A stretch of 64,000 nucleotides of DNA from Streptomyces marianii. Lineage in GTDB: Bacteria; Actinomycetota; Actinomycetes; Streptomycetales; Streptomycetaceae. A program made the translations under genes and the position numbers. Location: the NCBI RefSeq assembly GCF_005795905.1, contig NZ_VAWE01000001.1:4324001-4388000 (forward strand). Reading direction: 5' to 3'. Of the stretch, positions 52,369 to 60,692 are shown one piece after another. The stretch's first letter is position 1; the number at the start of each line of letters is the position of its first letter. The notes beneath the pieces were generated by a model. It did no database searches. It worked only from the letters and a program-made list of their open reading frames with translations, and was not told where the DNA came from.

Positions 52369-53209
52369 TGACGGGGCTGCCGTACCTCCTGCGCCTCATG
52401 GGCTACGGCCTCCGGGCGCCCAAGGTCCCCGTCCGCGGCCGGGAGTTTTGGCGGGCCGGGTGGAGGCGACCGGCGCCGGTGTGACCCCGCTTCCGGCCCG
52501 GAGGCGAGGTGCTCGGCTTCTGCGAGGGGGCCTTCGCCGAGTACGCGACCGCCGGAGAGGACCGGTTCGTGTCGCGGCCCGGCCCGCGAACCTCACGGTC
52601 GACCAGGCGGCGGCCGTGCCCCTCTCCGCGGTCACCGCACTCCAGGCGCTGCGCGACACGGGCCGGGTGCGGGCCGGGCAGCGCGTGCTGGTCATCGGGG
52701 CCGCGGGCGGGGCCGGGACGTTCGCCGTACAGCTCGGCAAGGCCCTCGGAGCGCATGTCACGGGCGTCTGCAGTACGACGAAGACGGACCTGGTCCGCGC
52801 CCTCGGCACCGACGAGGTCCTCGACTGCACCCGTGAGGACTACGCGGACGGCTCCCGTCGCTTCGACCTCGTCGTCGACACCGCGGGCAACGCTCCGCTC
52901 GCACGGCTCCGGCGGGCGCTGACCCGGAGGGGAACACTGGTCCTCGACGGCGAGGAGGGCGGGGGACGCTGGTTCGGCGGCACGGACCGGGTGCTGCGGG
53001 CGCTGCTGCTGTCCCCGTTCGTAGGGCAGCGGCTGTGCGGGCTGATCTCGGCGGAGCGGGGAGAGGACCTGGAATCGCTGAAGGAGCTGATCGAGGCCGG
53101 CGGCGTCACCCCGGTCGTCGACAGGGCCTATCGGCTGAGCGAGCTGCCCGAGGCCATCCGGTACCTCAGGGAGAGCGGGGCCCGCGGCAAGGTCGTGGTC
53201 ACGATGTGA
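52223..53209 (+). CDS. Zinc-independent quinone-oxidoreductase-like MDR enzyme with two compensated frameshift blocks
   Basis: This 328-residue MDR-superfamily reductase has the NADPH-binding loop LVIGAAGGAGTFAVQLGKALG (about 155-175) and NLTVDQAAAVPLSAVTALQALRD. Two stretches read as Arg/Pro-rich nonsense while another frame gives the expected enzyme. One is about 52365-52447 (other frame: MTGLPYLLRLMGYGLRAPK). The other is about 52485-52575 (other frame: EVLGFCEGAFAEYATAGED). The first block starts with a third copy of GGCGTCT (+7) and ends with +2; the second starts with +1 and ends with a GGCCC duplication (+5). Each pair sums to a multiple of three. About 57 residues of the catalytic domain are scrambled, so activity is doubtful. 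Confidence 0.65.
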   Translation: MKAVAHDTYGSVEALELRDVPGPVAGDGEALVRVRAAGVDAGVWRLASDDGAAVPPAPHGLRPPGAQGPRPRPGVLAGRVEATGAGVTPLPARRRGARLLRGGLRRVRDRRRGPVRVAARPANLTVDQAAAVPLSAVTALQALRDTGRVRAGQRVLVIGAAGGAGTFAVQLGKALGAHVTGVCSTTKTDLVRALGTDEVLDCTREDYADGSRRFDLVVDTAGNAPLARLRRALTRRGTLVLDGEEGGGRWFGGTDRVLRALLLSPFVGQRLCGLISAERGEDLESLKELIEAGGVTPVVDRAYRLSELPEAIRYLRESGARGKVVVTM

Positions 53210-53573
53210 CGCGACGACCCGCCTTTTCCCTCCCCTGCCCCTTACCGCCTCGTCTTCGGCCTCCGACCCGCTCAGGGCGGAGGTCGAAGACATGTGCACA
53301 CGCCCGTACCCGGGCGCCCTGACCTGTCAAGTCCCGAAATGCAGCGGCATGACGTGCATGCGGCGACCGGGCTTTCCTGGGACCGGGTCGGCGGAAAGCA
53401 CCGCGCTTCCGCGTCGAACGCGCCGCTTGCACTGCGGGACGGCAGGCGCAGCGGGAGATTTCCAAGATCCACAATTCCCGGACCAGAAGCCCATAATGAC
53501 GATAGGGAGGGCAAATGAGGACCACTGCCATTTCCCCGATGTCCCCGATGTCCCCGATTCTGGGGAGAATGCC
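53210..53573. other. Leader of the DUF6777 gene
   Basis: About 360 nt. There is a triple repeat of TCCCCGATG at about 53533-53558. No gene is supported, although the downstream frame is open. Confidence 0.45.
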
Positions 53574-55190
53574 GTGACGTCAGAGCTTCCTCCGTCCGAG
53601 CGCCCCACACGCCCCACGGGCCCCCCGTCCGGTCCGCTGACCGGCCGGTCCTCCGACGAGCGGGAACAACCCCCGCCCCCGCCTGGGCCTCCGCCCCCGC
53701 CTGGCCCTCCGCCCCCGCCTGGGCCTCCGCAGGAGCCGCCCGCCGCGGGCGGATCCGGAGAGCCGGGCCCTGGCCACGGAAAGCCGCCGCTCTGGCGGCG
53801 GAGCCGACTCACATTGGTGAGTGCCGGCACGGCCGTCGTGGTGGCGTTGGCGGTGATCCTCGCGTTCTCCGTCATGGGCGGGGGATCCCAGCCGGGCGGG
53901 GAGATCTTCCTCCAGACCGCCTCGGCGGCCGGCCGTGACCCGTTCACCCCGTCTGTCGCCACGGACACCCGGGACGCCGAGGCTCCGTCCGGTTCCGACA
54001 CGTCGAGGATCGGCTCACGCACCGTCGCCGTCAGCGGCGCGCATCCCGGTCTGTACGGGGGTACGCAGAACGTCGCGAGCTGCGATGTCGAGAAACAGAT
54101 CACGTATCTCGTGCAGAACGAGAACAAGGGCAGCGCCTTCGCGGGAGCCCTGCGCATCCAGAAGGCCGAAGTGCCCGCCTACCTGCGGTCGCTGACACCG
54201 GTTCGGCTGACCTGGGACACCCGGGTCACCAATCACGGATACCGGGACGGCAGCGCCACCGAGTACCAGGCGGTCCTTCAGGCCGGTACGGCAGTGCTCG
54301 TCGACGACCGCGGCGTCCCGCGCGTGCGCTGCGCGTGCGGCAACCCGCTGGCCCCTGCCGTCGCGGTCCAGGGCGAGCAGAAGTACTCGGGCAAGAAGTG
54401 GGCGTCCTTCCGCTCGTCCACCGTCGTCGCGGTCGTCCCGGCGCCCAAGCCGATGAAGGCCGTCACGATGTTCGACCCGGATTCCAAGGCATGGTTCGAG
54501 CGCCCGAGCGGAGACGCCCGGGGCCGGAGCGACCACCGGATTCCCGCTCCGAAGGGCCAGCCGCCGGACGCGGCATTCCCGGTCCTGCCCGAGCCTTCGA
54601 AGGACTCCACGGACGTGTTCCCGGAAGGCGAGCCCGAGAGGGAGGACCAGGACACGCCGGACGGCGGGACGGACGAGGACAAGGACACGGACAAGGAGAA
54701 GGGCAAGGACGAGAAGAAGGAGAAGGAAGACAAACAGCAGAAGGAGGACGAGCCGTCGCGCAAGGACGAGGAGACGGGCAAGCCGTCGGACGAGGAGCAG
54801 AAGAAGAAGGAGGAGAAGCAGAAGAAGGACGAGGAGGAGAAGGACGACCAGCGGCAGAAGGACGATGAGAAGAAGAAGGAGGACGAGAAGAAGAAGGAAC
54901 AGCCCGTGGCGCCGGACTCGGAAGAGCCGCCATCGCCGGATGAGCCTGAGAAGCCCGTGGCGCCGGAGACGGAACGGGAGCAGCCCCCGCAGGAACAGGA
55001 CCAGCCGGTCGCGCCCGAGCAGCCACAGCCCCCCTCGCCTCAGGAGCCAGCCGAGCCACAGCGGCCGGAACAGTCGGAGCAGCAGCTTCCCGAGTCACCC
55101 CCGGCGGAGCAGCCGCAGCAGCCCGACCAGCAGGAGCAACCGCAGCAGCCTGCTGAGGGACAGCCTCGACAGGAGCCGCAGTACTCGTAG
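53574..55190 (+). CDS. DUF6777 membrane-anchored protein with long charged and Gln/Pro tail
   Basis: This is a 538-residue protein. The cytoplasmic N-terminus has a PPPPPG repeat (about 34-56). TM helix at about 80-102 (LVSAGTAVVVALAVILAFSVM). The extracytoplasmic DUF6777 domain (about 110-310) has LYGGTQNVASCDVEKQITYL, RLTWDTRVTNHGYRDG and RCACGNPLAPA with a Cys cluster. Then comes a Lys/Glu/Asp-rich stretch (about 365-445) and a Pro/Glu/Gln-rich tail to the end. GTG 53574 has GGGGAGA upstream. The charged tail could be an extended helix spanning the wall. Function unknown. Confidence 0.82.
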   Translation: MTSELPPSERPTRPTGPPSGPLTGRSSDEREQPPPPPGPPPPPGPPPPPGPPQEPPAAGGSGEPGPGHGKPPLWRRSRLTLVSAGTAVVVALAVILAFSVMGGGSQPGGEIFLQTASAAGRDPFTPSVATDTRDAEAPSGSDTSRIGSRTVAVSGAHPGLYGGTQNVASCDVEKQITYLVQNENKGSAFAGALRIQKAEVPAYLRSLTPVRLTWDTRVTNHGYRDGSATEYQAVLQAGTAVLVDDRGVPRVRCACGNPLAPAVAVQGEQKYSGKKWASFRSSTVVAVVPAPKPMKAVTMFDPDSKAWFERPSGDARGRSDHRIPAPKGQPPDAAFPVLPEPSKDSTDVFPEGEPEREDQDTPDGGTDEDKDTDKEKGKDEKKEKEDKQQKEDEPSRKDEETGKPSDEEQKKKEEKQKKDEEEKDDQRQKDDEKKKEDEKKKEQPVAPDSEEPPSPDEPEKPVAPETEREQPPQEQDQPVAPEQPQPPSPQEPAEPQRPEQSEQQLPESPPAEQPQQPDQQEQPQQPAEGQPRQEPQYS

Positions 55191-55227
55191 CGCCGTGGTC
55201 CCGAGCCCTCGGTCCAAGGGCTCGGGA

Positions 55228-55258
55228 TTCCCGTAGCCCGTAGCCCGTAGCCCGTCGA
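55228..55258. repeat. Four-copy 7-bp tandem repeat
   Basis: CCCGTAG recurs four times (last copy imperfect) just after the DUF6777 gene. A simple slippage-prone repeat. Confidence 0.7.
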
Positions 55259-55435
55259 TGCGCGGATTGCGCCCACTCCATGTCGTTGGCCACGTTCGCA
55301 TCCTGTGCATCGGCGTGCGGACTCGGCGCTGGCGACCGACCCTGGAGAAGGGCGCGGCGGAGGAGGAGGCATCCGTCCGTGTCCCAGTGACCACGCCCGA
55401 ACGAGCCCGGACCCAACTGGAAGGTGGACGTCGCC

Positions 55436-56149
55436 ATGGAGAAGCCCCCGGTCGTCTCAGCGCAGGAGTGGGAGTCCGCGCGGCAGGAACTGCTCTTGGA
55501 GGAGAAGCGGTTGACCCGCGCTCGTGACGAACTGGCCGCCAAGCGCCGCAGGATGCCGTGGCTGGCGGTGGAGAAGGACTACGCATTCGAGGGTCCGGAG
55601 GGCAAGGTGAGCCTGCCCGACCTGTTCGAGGGTCGTCGGCAGCTGGTCGTGTACCGCGCCTTCTTCGAGCCCGGTGTCTTCGGCTGGCCCGCCCACGCCT
55701 GCCGTGGCTGCTCCATGGTGGCCGACCACGTCGGCGACCTCGCTCATCTGAACGCTCGCGACACGACTCTCGTCTTCGTCTCGCGTGCGCCGCAGCCGGA
55801 CATCGAGCGGGTGAAGGCCCGGATGGGCTGGACGATGCCCTGGTACACGATCGCAGGCGACTTCGACGCCGACTTCGGGGTGGACGAGTGGCACGGCACG
55901 AACGCTTTCATCCGCGACGGCGACAGCGTGTTCCGCACCTACTTCATCAACAACCGCGGTGACGAGGCGCTGGGGAGCACCTGGAGCTACCTCGACATGA
56001 CCGCTCTCGGGCGGCAGGAGACGTGGGAGGACTCGCCCGAGGGCTATCCCCAGACCCCGCCGTACGAATGGTGGAACTGGCACGACGAGTACGGCGACGA
56101 CGTCGAACCGGCGCCGGAGTGGCTGGCCAAGACCCGCGAGGCCGGCTGA
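55436..56149 (+). CDS. DUF899 family thioredoxin-like protein
   Basis: This 237-residue protein starts at ATG 55436; a GTG at 55424 sits directly on the purine tract and is less likely. DUF899 features are EWESARQELLLEEKRLTRARDELAAKRRRMPW at the N-terminus, FEGRRQLVVYRAFFEPG, the thioredoxin-like Cys motif HACRGCSM (about 86-93), RMGWTMPWYT and a C-terminal YEWWNWHDEYG. The CRGC pair replaces the classic CxxC. The role may be a disulfide- or peroxide-linked redox enzyme; the substrate is unknown. Confidence 0.85.
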   Translation: MEKPPVVSAQEWESARQELLLEEKRLTRARDELAAKRRRMPWLAVEKDYAFEGPEGKVSLPDLFEGRRQLVVYRAFFEPGVFGWPAHACRGCSMVADHVGDLAHLNARDTTLVFVSRAPQPDIERVKARMGWTMPWYTIAGDFDADFGVDEWHGTNAFIRDGDSVFRTYFINNRGDEALGSTWSYLDMTALGRQETWEDSPEGYPQTPPYEWWNWHDEYGDDVEPAPEWLAKTREAG

Positions 56150-56277
56150 GCCCCTCCTCATCCGGGCGGGGGCGTCTCACCGGCTCAGTCCGCGGCGGTA
56201 CAGCCGCGAGCGGTCGCCGGGCACGCCGCCCGGCCGCCTACCCCGCGATCGCCGCGCATCACATACGTCTCGTTCTG

Positions 56278-56400
56278 CCTGTTCAGGCAGCTGCGGGGAT
56301 ACGGGACTCGAACTTGTGAAGGGTTTCCCCCAACATGCTTTCCCCATGTTCGTACGGGGTCCGGTGGGAGCCGTACCCGTCCTGAACCGCGGCGGAGCGT
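56278..56400 (-). repeat. Degenerate tRNA-Ser(GGA) 3' half, att copy R1
   Basis: The minus strand from about 56348 to 56290 resembles the 3' half of a tRNA-Ser (anticodon-side GGAAAGC, long variable arm, T-loop GTTCGA) with several substitutions. Its flank continues to match copy R3 for about 50 bp more, to about 56400. The 5' half of the tRNA is missing. It marks the outer, oldest boundary of the right-hand mobile zone. Confidence 0.75.
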
Positions 56401-56484
56401 TCTGATGGCCTCGGTCCGGATGGCCCCGAACAGAGGCGGAACGCAACCAGAACCGCGACCACAGGAGTCCGCGCTTGATCACAC

Positions 56485-56950
56485 CCGGCGCCAGGCGCCG
56501 AGTAGTTCTCCGGGCCCGTAAGCCGCTCGGAGCCCGGAACAGGTGATCCCGTTGCGCGAGACCGCCACGAGCGGTACCGGCTCGTCTGTGATCGCGGCCC
56601 GGTGCTTCTGCAACGCGGCCAGATCGTGGCCGTCGAACGCGGAGTTCTCCAGCCACTCGACCGAACCGAGGAAGAGCAGTTCCTTGGCCACCGGCTGTCG
56701 GTCGGCGCCCACCAGGTCGATTTCGACGTCATTGCTGCGCGTCCAGTATCCGCCGATCGCGGGGGCGGCGGGCAGGAGCCCGTCCGGCAGGAGGCGGGCG
56801 AGGGATTCCCTGACGAGAGGTTCGATCGCACGCCCCCGCCAGCTCGTCCACTGCTCCTGGATCCGGCTCAGGGTGAGATCCCCCGCATCCGCTCGATCTC
56901 CGCCATGTGCGGCCCCAGGAACTTTTTGTTCCACACCTCAGCGGAGCTGC
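56485..56950 (-). pseudogene. C-terminal remnant of an ATPase with DUF234 domain
   Basis: The minus strand reads NKKFLGPHMAEIERMRG, then after a one-base shift near 56880 continues DLTLSRIQEQWTSWRGRAIEP, YWTRSNDVEIDLVGADRQPVAKELLFLGSVEWLEN and ALQKHRAAITDEPVPLVAVSR. This is the nuclease-like DUF234 C-terminus of AAA ATPases, with the D-V-E-I-D-L core. The P-loop ATPase half is absent, so it is a remnant. Confidence 0.75.
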
Positions 56951-56998
56951 TCAAGGCCTGTCTCGAAGTCGGGTGGGAGCTTGTGACAAGATCGCGCG

Positions 56999-57409
56999 AT
57001 GCTGCGACTCACCGATTTCATTATCGACTGTCCGGACACGATGAAGCTGGCGGCCTTCTACTCCGAGGTGACGGGCCGTCCGATCAAGAAAGGCAGCTCC
57101 GAGGACTGGGCCGGCATCCAGTTCGGCGAGATCGAGCTGGCATTCATCCGGGTGGACGACTACCGCGCTCCGCAGTGGCCCGACAGCAAGCACCCCAAGC
57201 AGTTCCACCTCGACTTCGAAGTGGACGAGATCGAGTCCGAGCAGCGCCGCGTCCTCGACCTCGGCGCGACGCTGAGGCAGGACTTCATCGGCCCCAACGG
57301 CTACGGCTGGCAGGTCTACACCGATCCGATCGGCCACCCCTTCTGCCTGTGCCGCAACAAGGGCGTCACCTGGACCGACCAGGGCCCGATCTGGCCCAAG
57401 CGCGACTAA
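56999..57409 (+). CDS. VOC superfamily (glyoxalase/bleomycin-resistance fold) protein
   Basis: This 136-residue protein has two beta-alpha-beta-beta-beta units: LTDFIIDCPDTMKLAAFYSEVTGRPIKK, IQFGEIELAFIRVDDY, FHLDFEVDEIESEQRRVLDLGA and YGWQVYTDPIGHPFCLC. This is the glyoxalase-like type often called VOC or PhnB-like. It starts at ATG 56999, without a clear ribosome site. It is intact among decayed neighbours. Possible cargo or a later insertion; substrate unknown. Confidence 0.82.
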   Translation: MLRLTDFIIDCPDTMKLAAFYSEVTGRPIKKGSSEDWAGIQFGEIELAFIRVDDYRAPQWPDSKHPKQFHLDFEVDEIESEQRRVLDLGATLRQDFIGPNGYGWQVYTDPIGHPFCLCRNKGVTWTDQGPIWPKRD

Positions 57410-57426
57410 TGAGCCGCCCACTTCCT

Positions 57427-57930
57427 CCCCCAGCACTCTCCCCAGCTCCCGCCCCGTCCGCCGTCGCCCCACACGCATGTGGACCGTGTCTGCTCGGCTT
57501 CGCCTGGGTCGACGGTGGACGGGACGGGAGCCCCCCGCGCACGCCCCTGCAGACCCGCGGGCGGAAACGGCGCCCCCTCCATCCCGGTGCCGGCCGGTTC
57601 CCCGCCGGTCACCTCCTGGTCCGCTGCAACAACCGCCGCGCCCCCGCTGCCCGGCCTGCGCAGAGGTCTACCGCCGCGACACGTTCCACCTGATCACCGC
57701 CGGACTCCGCGGCGGCAAGAACACCCCGGACCGCGTCGCCACACACCCCCTCGCCTTCGCCACCTCCGCCGCCCCCGGCTTCGGCTCCGTCCACAACCGC
57801 CGCACCGACAGCCGCCCCTGCCGCTGCGGCACCGACCACGACTCCGCCGACTTCGACAACGACCAGGAACCGAGCGAGCGGGCCGTAGCCTCCTACACCG
57901 CCAAGTACGCCACCGAGGGTGCCGAAACCG
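57427..57930 (+). pseudogene. RepSA-like replication initiator remnant
   Basis: In different frames the plus strand gives LLVRCNNRRAP, then CPACAEVYRRDTFHLITAGLRGGKNTPDRVATHPLAFAT, GFGSVHNRRTDSRPCRCGTDH, and after an internal deletion ERAVASYTAKYATEGAETATGT. These are the zinc-finger and downstream parts of the replication initiator of pSAM2-type elements. The central catalytic part is gone and frameshifts are present. It runs straight into an integrase fragment. Confidence 0.75.
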
Positions 57931-58211
57931 CGACCGGCACCCGGGGCCGTCCGCTCCTGGAAGCGGCTCCTGCGGGACGCGGGCGTACGGGGCGGTCGTC
58001 TCCATGACGCTCGCCACACGGCCGCGACCGTGCTTCTGATCCTCGGTGTCCCGGACGTCGTGGTCGACGCGATCATGGGCTGGGAGCGCGGGGAGCGGCA
58101 CGTATGCGGGCCCGGTGCGTGCACGTGACCGGGACGCTGCTGCGGAAGGTCGCGCGGCAGGTCGGGGACGCCCTCTGGGAGCCGCCCGGAGACGACGGGA
58201 AACCCGACTGA
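57931..58211 (+). pseudogene. Integrase C-terminus fused to the rep remnant
   Basis: The plus strand reads SWKRLLRDAGVRGGRLHDARHTAATVLLILGVPDVVVDAIMGWERG. This holds the catalytic H-D-A-R-H-T-A box of a tyrosine recombinase. After a deletion covering the nucleophile-Tyr segment it ends with RKVARQVGDALWEPPGDDGKPD and a stop at 58211. It lies about 65 bp before att copy R2, the normal position of int. Confidence 0.8.
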
Positions 58212-58236
58212 GACGGAAACCGAGACGGACGAACGC

Positions 58237-58272
58237 CAGAGGGCCGGACCGCTTTCGCGATCCGGCCCTCTG
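58237..58272 (-). terminator. Hairpin beside att copy R2
   Basis: A perfect 12-bp stem CAGAGGGCCGGA / TCCGGCCCTCTG with a 12-nt loop, just 3' of the tRNA-Ser fragment on the minus strand. It is the tRNA terminator brought in by an element. Confidence 0.75.
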
Positions 58273-58274
58273 AG

Positions 58275-58338
58275 CTGGCGGAGGATACGAGATTCGAACT
58301 CGTGAGGGGTTGCCCCCCACACGCTTTCCACATGTTCG
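58275..58338 (-). repeat. tRNA-Ser(GGA) 3' half, att copy R2
   Basis: The minus strand gives CGAACATGTGGAAAGCGTGT followed by a GGGG-rich variable arm and CGAGTTCGAATCTCG, then TATCCTCCGCCA. It matches a tRNA-Ser(GGA) from just before the anticodon to CCA. The 5' half is absent. Confidence 0.85.
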
Positions 58339-58517
58339 CCTGAGGGTTCGGAGGTGGTCGTGGGTGTCCTGACCGGCCGTGGAGCGGACTGTCCAGTGGC
58401 GTCCGGACATAGCTGAACGTAACGGTGAATGAGACCAGAACTGAGGCCACGAGGTGACCGGTGGGCGGCCCGCGTCGTTCGGCGTGTGCTGCATCCCGGT
58501 CGGATTCCTACTTGTTT

Positions 58518-58523
58518 GATAAT
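58518..58523 (+). promoter_or_regulatory. Candidate -10 box for a nearly leaderless vapB transcript
   Basis: GATAAT lies 9 bp before the ATG at 58533, in a TTGTTTGATAATCTT patch of low G+C. There is no ribosome-binding sequence between them. A start site 6-8 bp downstream would give a leader of about two bases. Confidence 0.45.
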
Positions 58524-58532
58524 CTTGGCCCC

Positions 58533-58817
58533 ATGAGCGAGATTCCTTACAGCGTCGGCGAAGGGCCGGCCACCAGGGTCAGCCTCTCCCTCCCCGAAGG
58601 GACGGCGGAGGCGATCCGCCGACGGGTCGGCAAGCGTGAGTTCTCCGCGTTCATCACCGAAGCGGTGGAGCGCGAGCTGCGCGGCCAGATCTTGGATGAG
58701 TACCTGGCCGACTACGAACGCCGCCAGGGGCCGATCTCCGAGCACGAGCAGGAGCGGGCACGCCGGGTCTTCGACGAGGTGTTCGCCGAGGGGGGGCAGT
58801 GGCCCGCCGCAAGCTGA
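58533..58817 (+). CDS. Antitoxin of a VapBC-like pair
   Basis: This 94-residue protein has an N-terminal ribbon-helix-helix-like segment, TRVSLSLPEGTAEAIRRRVGKREFSAFITEAVEREL (about 14-49). A charged helical tail (DEYLADYERRQGPISEHEQERARRVFDEVF) probably wraps the toxin. It overlaps the PIN toxin gene by 19 nt. RHH antitoxins usually autoregulate; the promoter lies directly at the start codon. Start ATG 58533. Confidence 0.8.
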   Translation: MSEIPYSVGEGPATRVSLSLPEGTAEAIRRRVGKREFSAFITEAVERELRGQILDEYLADYERRQGPISEHEQERARRVFDEVFAEGGQWPAAS

Positions 58818-59212
58818 GCCACGAAGGCACCCTCGTTCTCGACTGCGAGGGTCTGTCGAAGTTCGCCAGTGATCAGGAGCCCGTCGTCGCTCTCATCGCC
58901 GAAGCCCGCAGTCGGGGCATGGAGGTGGTCATCAGCGCACTCACCATCATCGAAGCTGTGCATCGCCGGACCGACAGGGCGCGGCTCGCGTGGGTCCTGT
59001 CCGGCGTGCGGATCGTGCACATCGGCGATGAGGAGGCCAAGGCCGCCTCAGCCATGCTGATCAACGCCGGGCTGCATGGTCACAAATACGCCATCGACGC
59101 CGCCGTGGCCGAGATGGCTCTGCGTCAGCGCCGCCCGGTCGTCATGCTCACCTCGGACATCGACGACATGACGAAGCTCTGCGGCGACAGAGTGCGCCTC
59201 GTCGCCGTGTAG
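58799..59212 (+). CDS. PIN-domain toxin (VapC-like ribonuclease)
   Basis: This 137-residue PIN nuclease carries the acidic set Asp in LVLDCEG (about 15), Glu in TIIEAVHR (about 51), Asp in YAIDAAVAEMA (about 99) and Asp in LTSDIDDM (about 117-120). The usual role is cleavage of tRNA or rRNA when the antitoxin is degraded. It starts at GTG 58799 inside the antitoxin gene, with a GGGGGG tract upstream, so translation is coupled. Probable stabiliser of the island. Confidence 0.88.
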   Translation: MARRKLSHEGTLVLDCEGLSKFASDQEPVVALIAEARSRGMEVVISALTIIEAVHRRTDRARLAWVLSGVRIVHIGDEEAKAASAMLINAGLHGHKYAIDAAVAEMALRQRRPVVMLTSDIDDMTKLCGDRVRLVAV

Positions 59213-59341
59213 TCGACGCCCGAGACCCGAACGCCGGGGATGTGAGGTCGGCCCGTACGTCCTTGTCCGAGCGGGGCGGGGCCGGTGGACCAGTCGTGGC
59301 ATCCAGGGCCGTGAACGGCTGCATGGCCTGACGGCTCGTCT

Positions 59342-60586
59342 TCATGGTGCCGTGAGGCGCAGCAGCCGCGCGTTGGCCTCGTCCGGTGTGAAACGGTCAG
59401 GGGCGAATTCCGCGGCGGACCGAAGTCCGAGCCACACCAGCATGGCGTGGTGTTCCTCATGCGCCGGGTCGGCGAGGATCAGTTTGAGATCGCTGTAGCC
59501 GGGGGCGCCGCCGCAGTCCTCGGGCGGGCATGTCCCGGCACCGCCCACGCAGTGCGGATAGTGAAGCCCGGCTGAGGCTGTCTGGAACTCCTCCACGGTG
59601 ATGAGGTGTTCCCAGGAGTCCCCGAAGTCGTACGTGTACAGGAAGTGGGCACCGGGTTCGAGCAGGGCGGCCAGTGTGGCTGTGCGCTCGTCGCGGAATC
59701 CGAGTTCGCCGTCGGGACGACCGTACTGGACGCCGTCGATGGTGAACGCGTGCATGTGGCAGTTCTGCCAGCCCATCGCGTCCTGGATCACGGAGTGAAG
59801 CCGGTCCAGGCGGATCGAGGCGGGCACCAGCAGCTGCCGCCAAACCCGGGGGTCGTCCACGTCGGTGAGCTCGACGAGGATCTGCATCACCGCGTCGCCG
59901 GGCTCGGGCTCGCCGCGCATCCGGGCCGTCTCGATGTGGCCGCCGGCCGTCAACTCGGCGGTGTGCTCCGTGAGATGGACAGCGCCCAGGGAGGCGAGGG
60001 CCTTCAGGACCCGTCGGACGTCGTGGTCGTTGGCGGTGCGCAGATGCCCCAGACGGTCGGGGGACAGGTCGTCGAGCACGTACAGCGGGCTGACCGCCTC
60101 CCATGCCACCTCGTACAGGTCACCGAGCGGCACCGGGGCCGTGGCCGTGTGCAGCCGCTGCAGCAGCGCATGCAGACCACGCTCGTACTCGTGCGAGAAG
60201 AGCGACTCCAGCCAGCCGGACGCCGTTACGGCCGGCCCGATGCGCGGCAGCGCGGCGAACAGGGCGCCACGCAGTTCGTCGGGGTGGTCCAGCAGCCTGG
60301 CGTTCTTCTTCACCGGCAGCAGGCGCCCGCCCGCGACTCGTAGCAGCCGCGCTGCCTTCGCCCACTCGACCAGCAGCGTGAGGTGGTACAGCTCCTCACT
60401 GGACTTCGTCTTGAACGTACGGTCCCCGATCACCGGGTCCATCCGGTCGCCGGTGTCCAGAGCCTCCACCAGTGCTCGCGCGTCGGCGAGCGTCACACGG
60501 CCGGTCTGTGTGAGCCTGCGGCCCGCGCCGACCCAACCGACCAGCGCTCGTACCTTCTCGACGGTCCTGCCCACTGTCTCGCCCAT
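59342..60586 (-). CDS. Plasmid pRiA4b ORF-3 family protein with extra N-terminal domain
   Basis: This 414-residue protein has two parts. The C-terminal 180 residues are the PRiA4_ORF3 domain: MQILVELTDVDDPRVWRQLLVPASIRLDRLHSVIQDAMGW, NCHMHAFTIDGVQYG, FLYTYDFGDSWEHLITVEEF, and a Cys-containing VGGAGTCPPEDCGGAPGYSDL. The N-terminal 225 residues are helical (ALVGWVGAGRRLTQTGRVTLADARALVEAL, SSEELYHLTLLVEWAKAARLLRV, GHLRTANDHDVRRVLKALASLGAVHLT), winged-helix-like, and similar in flavour to the N-terminus of the 61.5-kb protein. ATG 60586 is the start. PRiA4_ORF3 function is unknown. Divergent from the next two genes with 106 nt between starts. Confidence 0.85.
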   Translation of the reverse strand: MGETVGRTVEKVRALVGWVGAGRRLTQTGRVTLADARALVEALDTGDRMDPVIGDRTFKTKSSEELYHLTLLVEWAKAARLLRVAGGRLLPVKKNARLLDHPDELRGALFAALPRIGPAVTASGWLESLFSHEYERGLHALLQRLHTATAPVPLGDLYEVAWEAVSPLYVLDDLSPDRLGHLRTANDHDVRRVLKALASLGAVHLTEHTAELTAGGHIETARMRGEPEPGDAVMQILVELTDVDDPRVWRQLLVPASIRLDRLHSVIQDAMGWQNCHMHAFTIDGVQYGRPDGELGFRDERTATLAALLEPGAHFLYTYDFGDSWEHLITVEEFQTASAGLHYPHCVGGAGTCPPEDCGGAPGYSDLKLILADPAHEEHHAMLVWLGLRSAAEFAPDRFTPDEANARLLRLTAP

Positions 60587-60692
60587 GCCGACCTGCCCGT
60601 TCCGGTTCGTCTCCCGTATCACCCGAACCCAGGATGGCAGCACCACCGGCGCACCCTGTGCCTGGCACGGGGCGACACGGAAGCGGCAGACT

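Larger units (their letters stand above)
56351..58338 (+). mobile_element. AICE remnant between tRNA-Ser att copies R1 and R2
   Basis: This 2-kb remnant carries a broken ATPase, a VOC gene, and a fused relic of a RepSA-like replication initiator and an integrase next to att copy R2. Int next to att with rep nearby is the usual layout of actinomycete integrative and conjugative elements. The transfer genes are missing. Confidence 0.7.
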
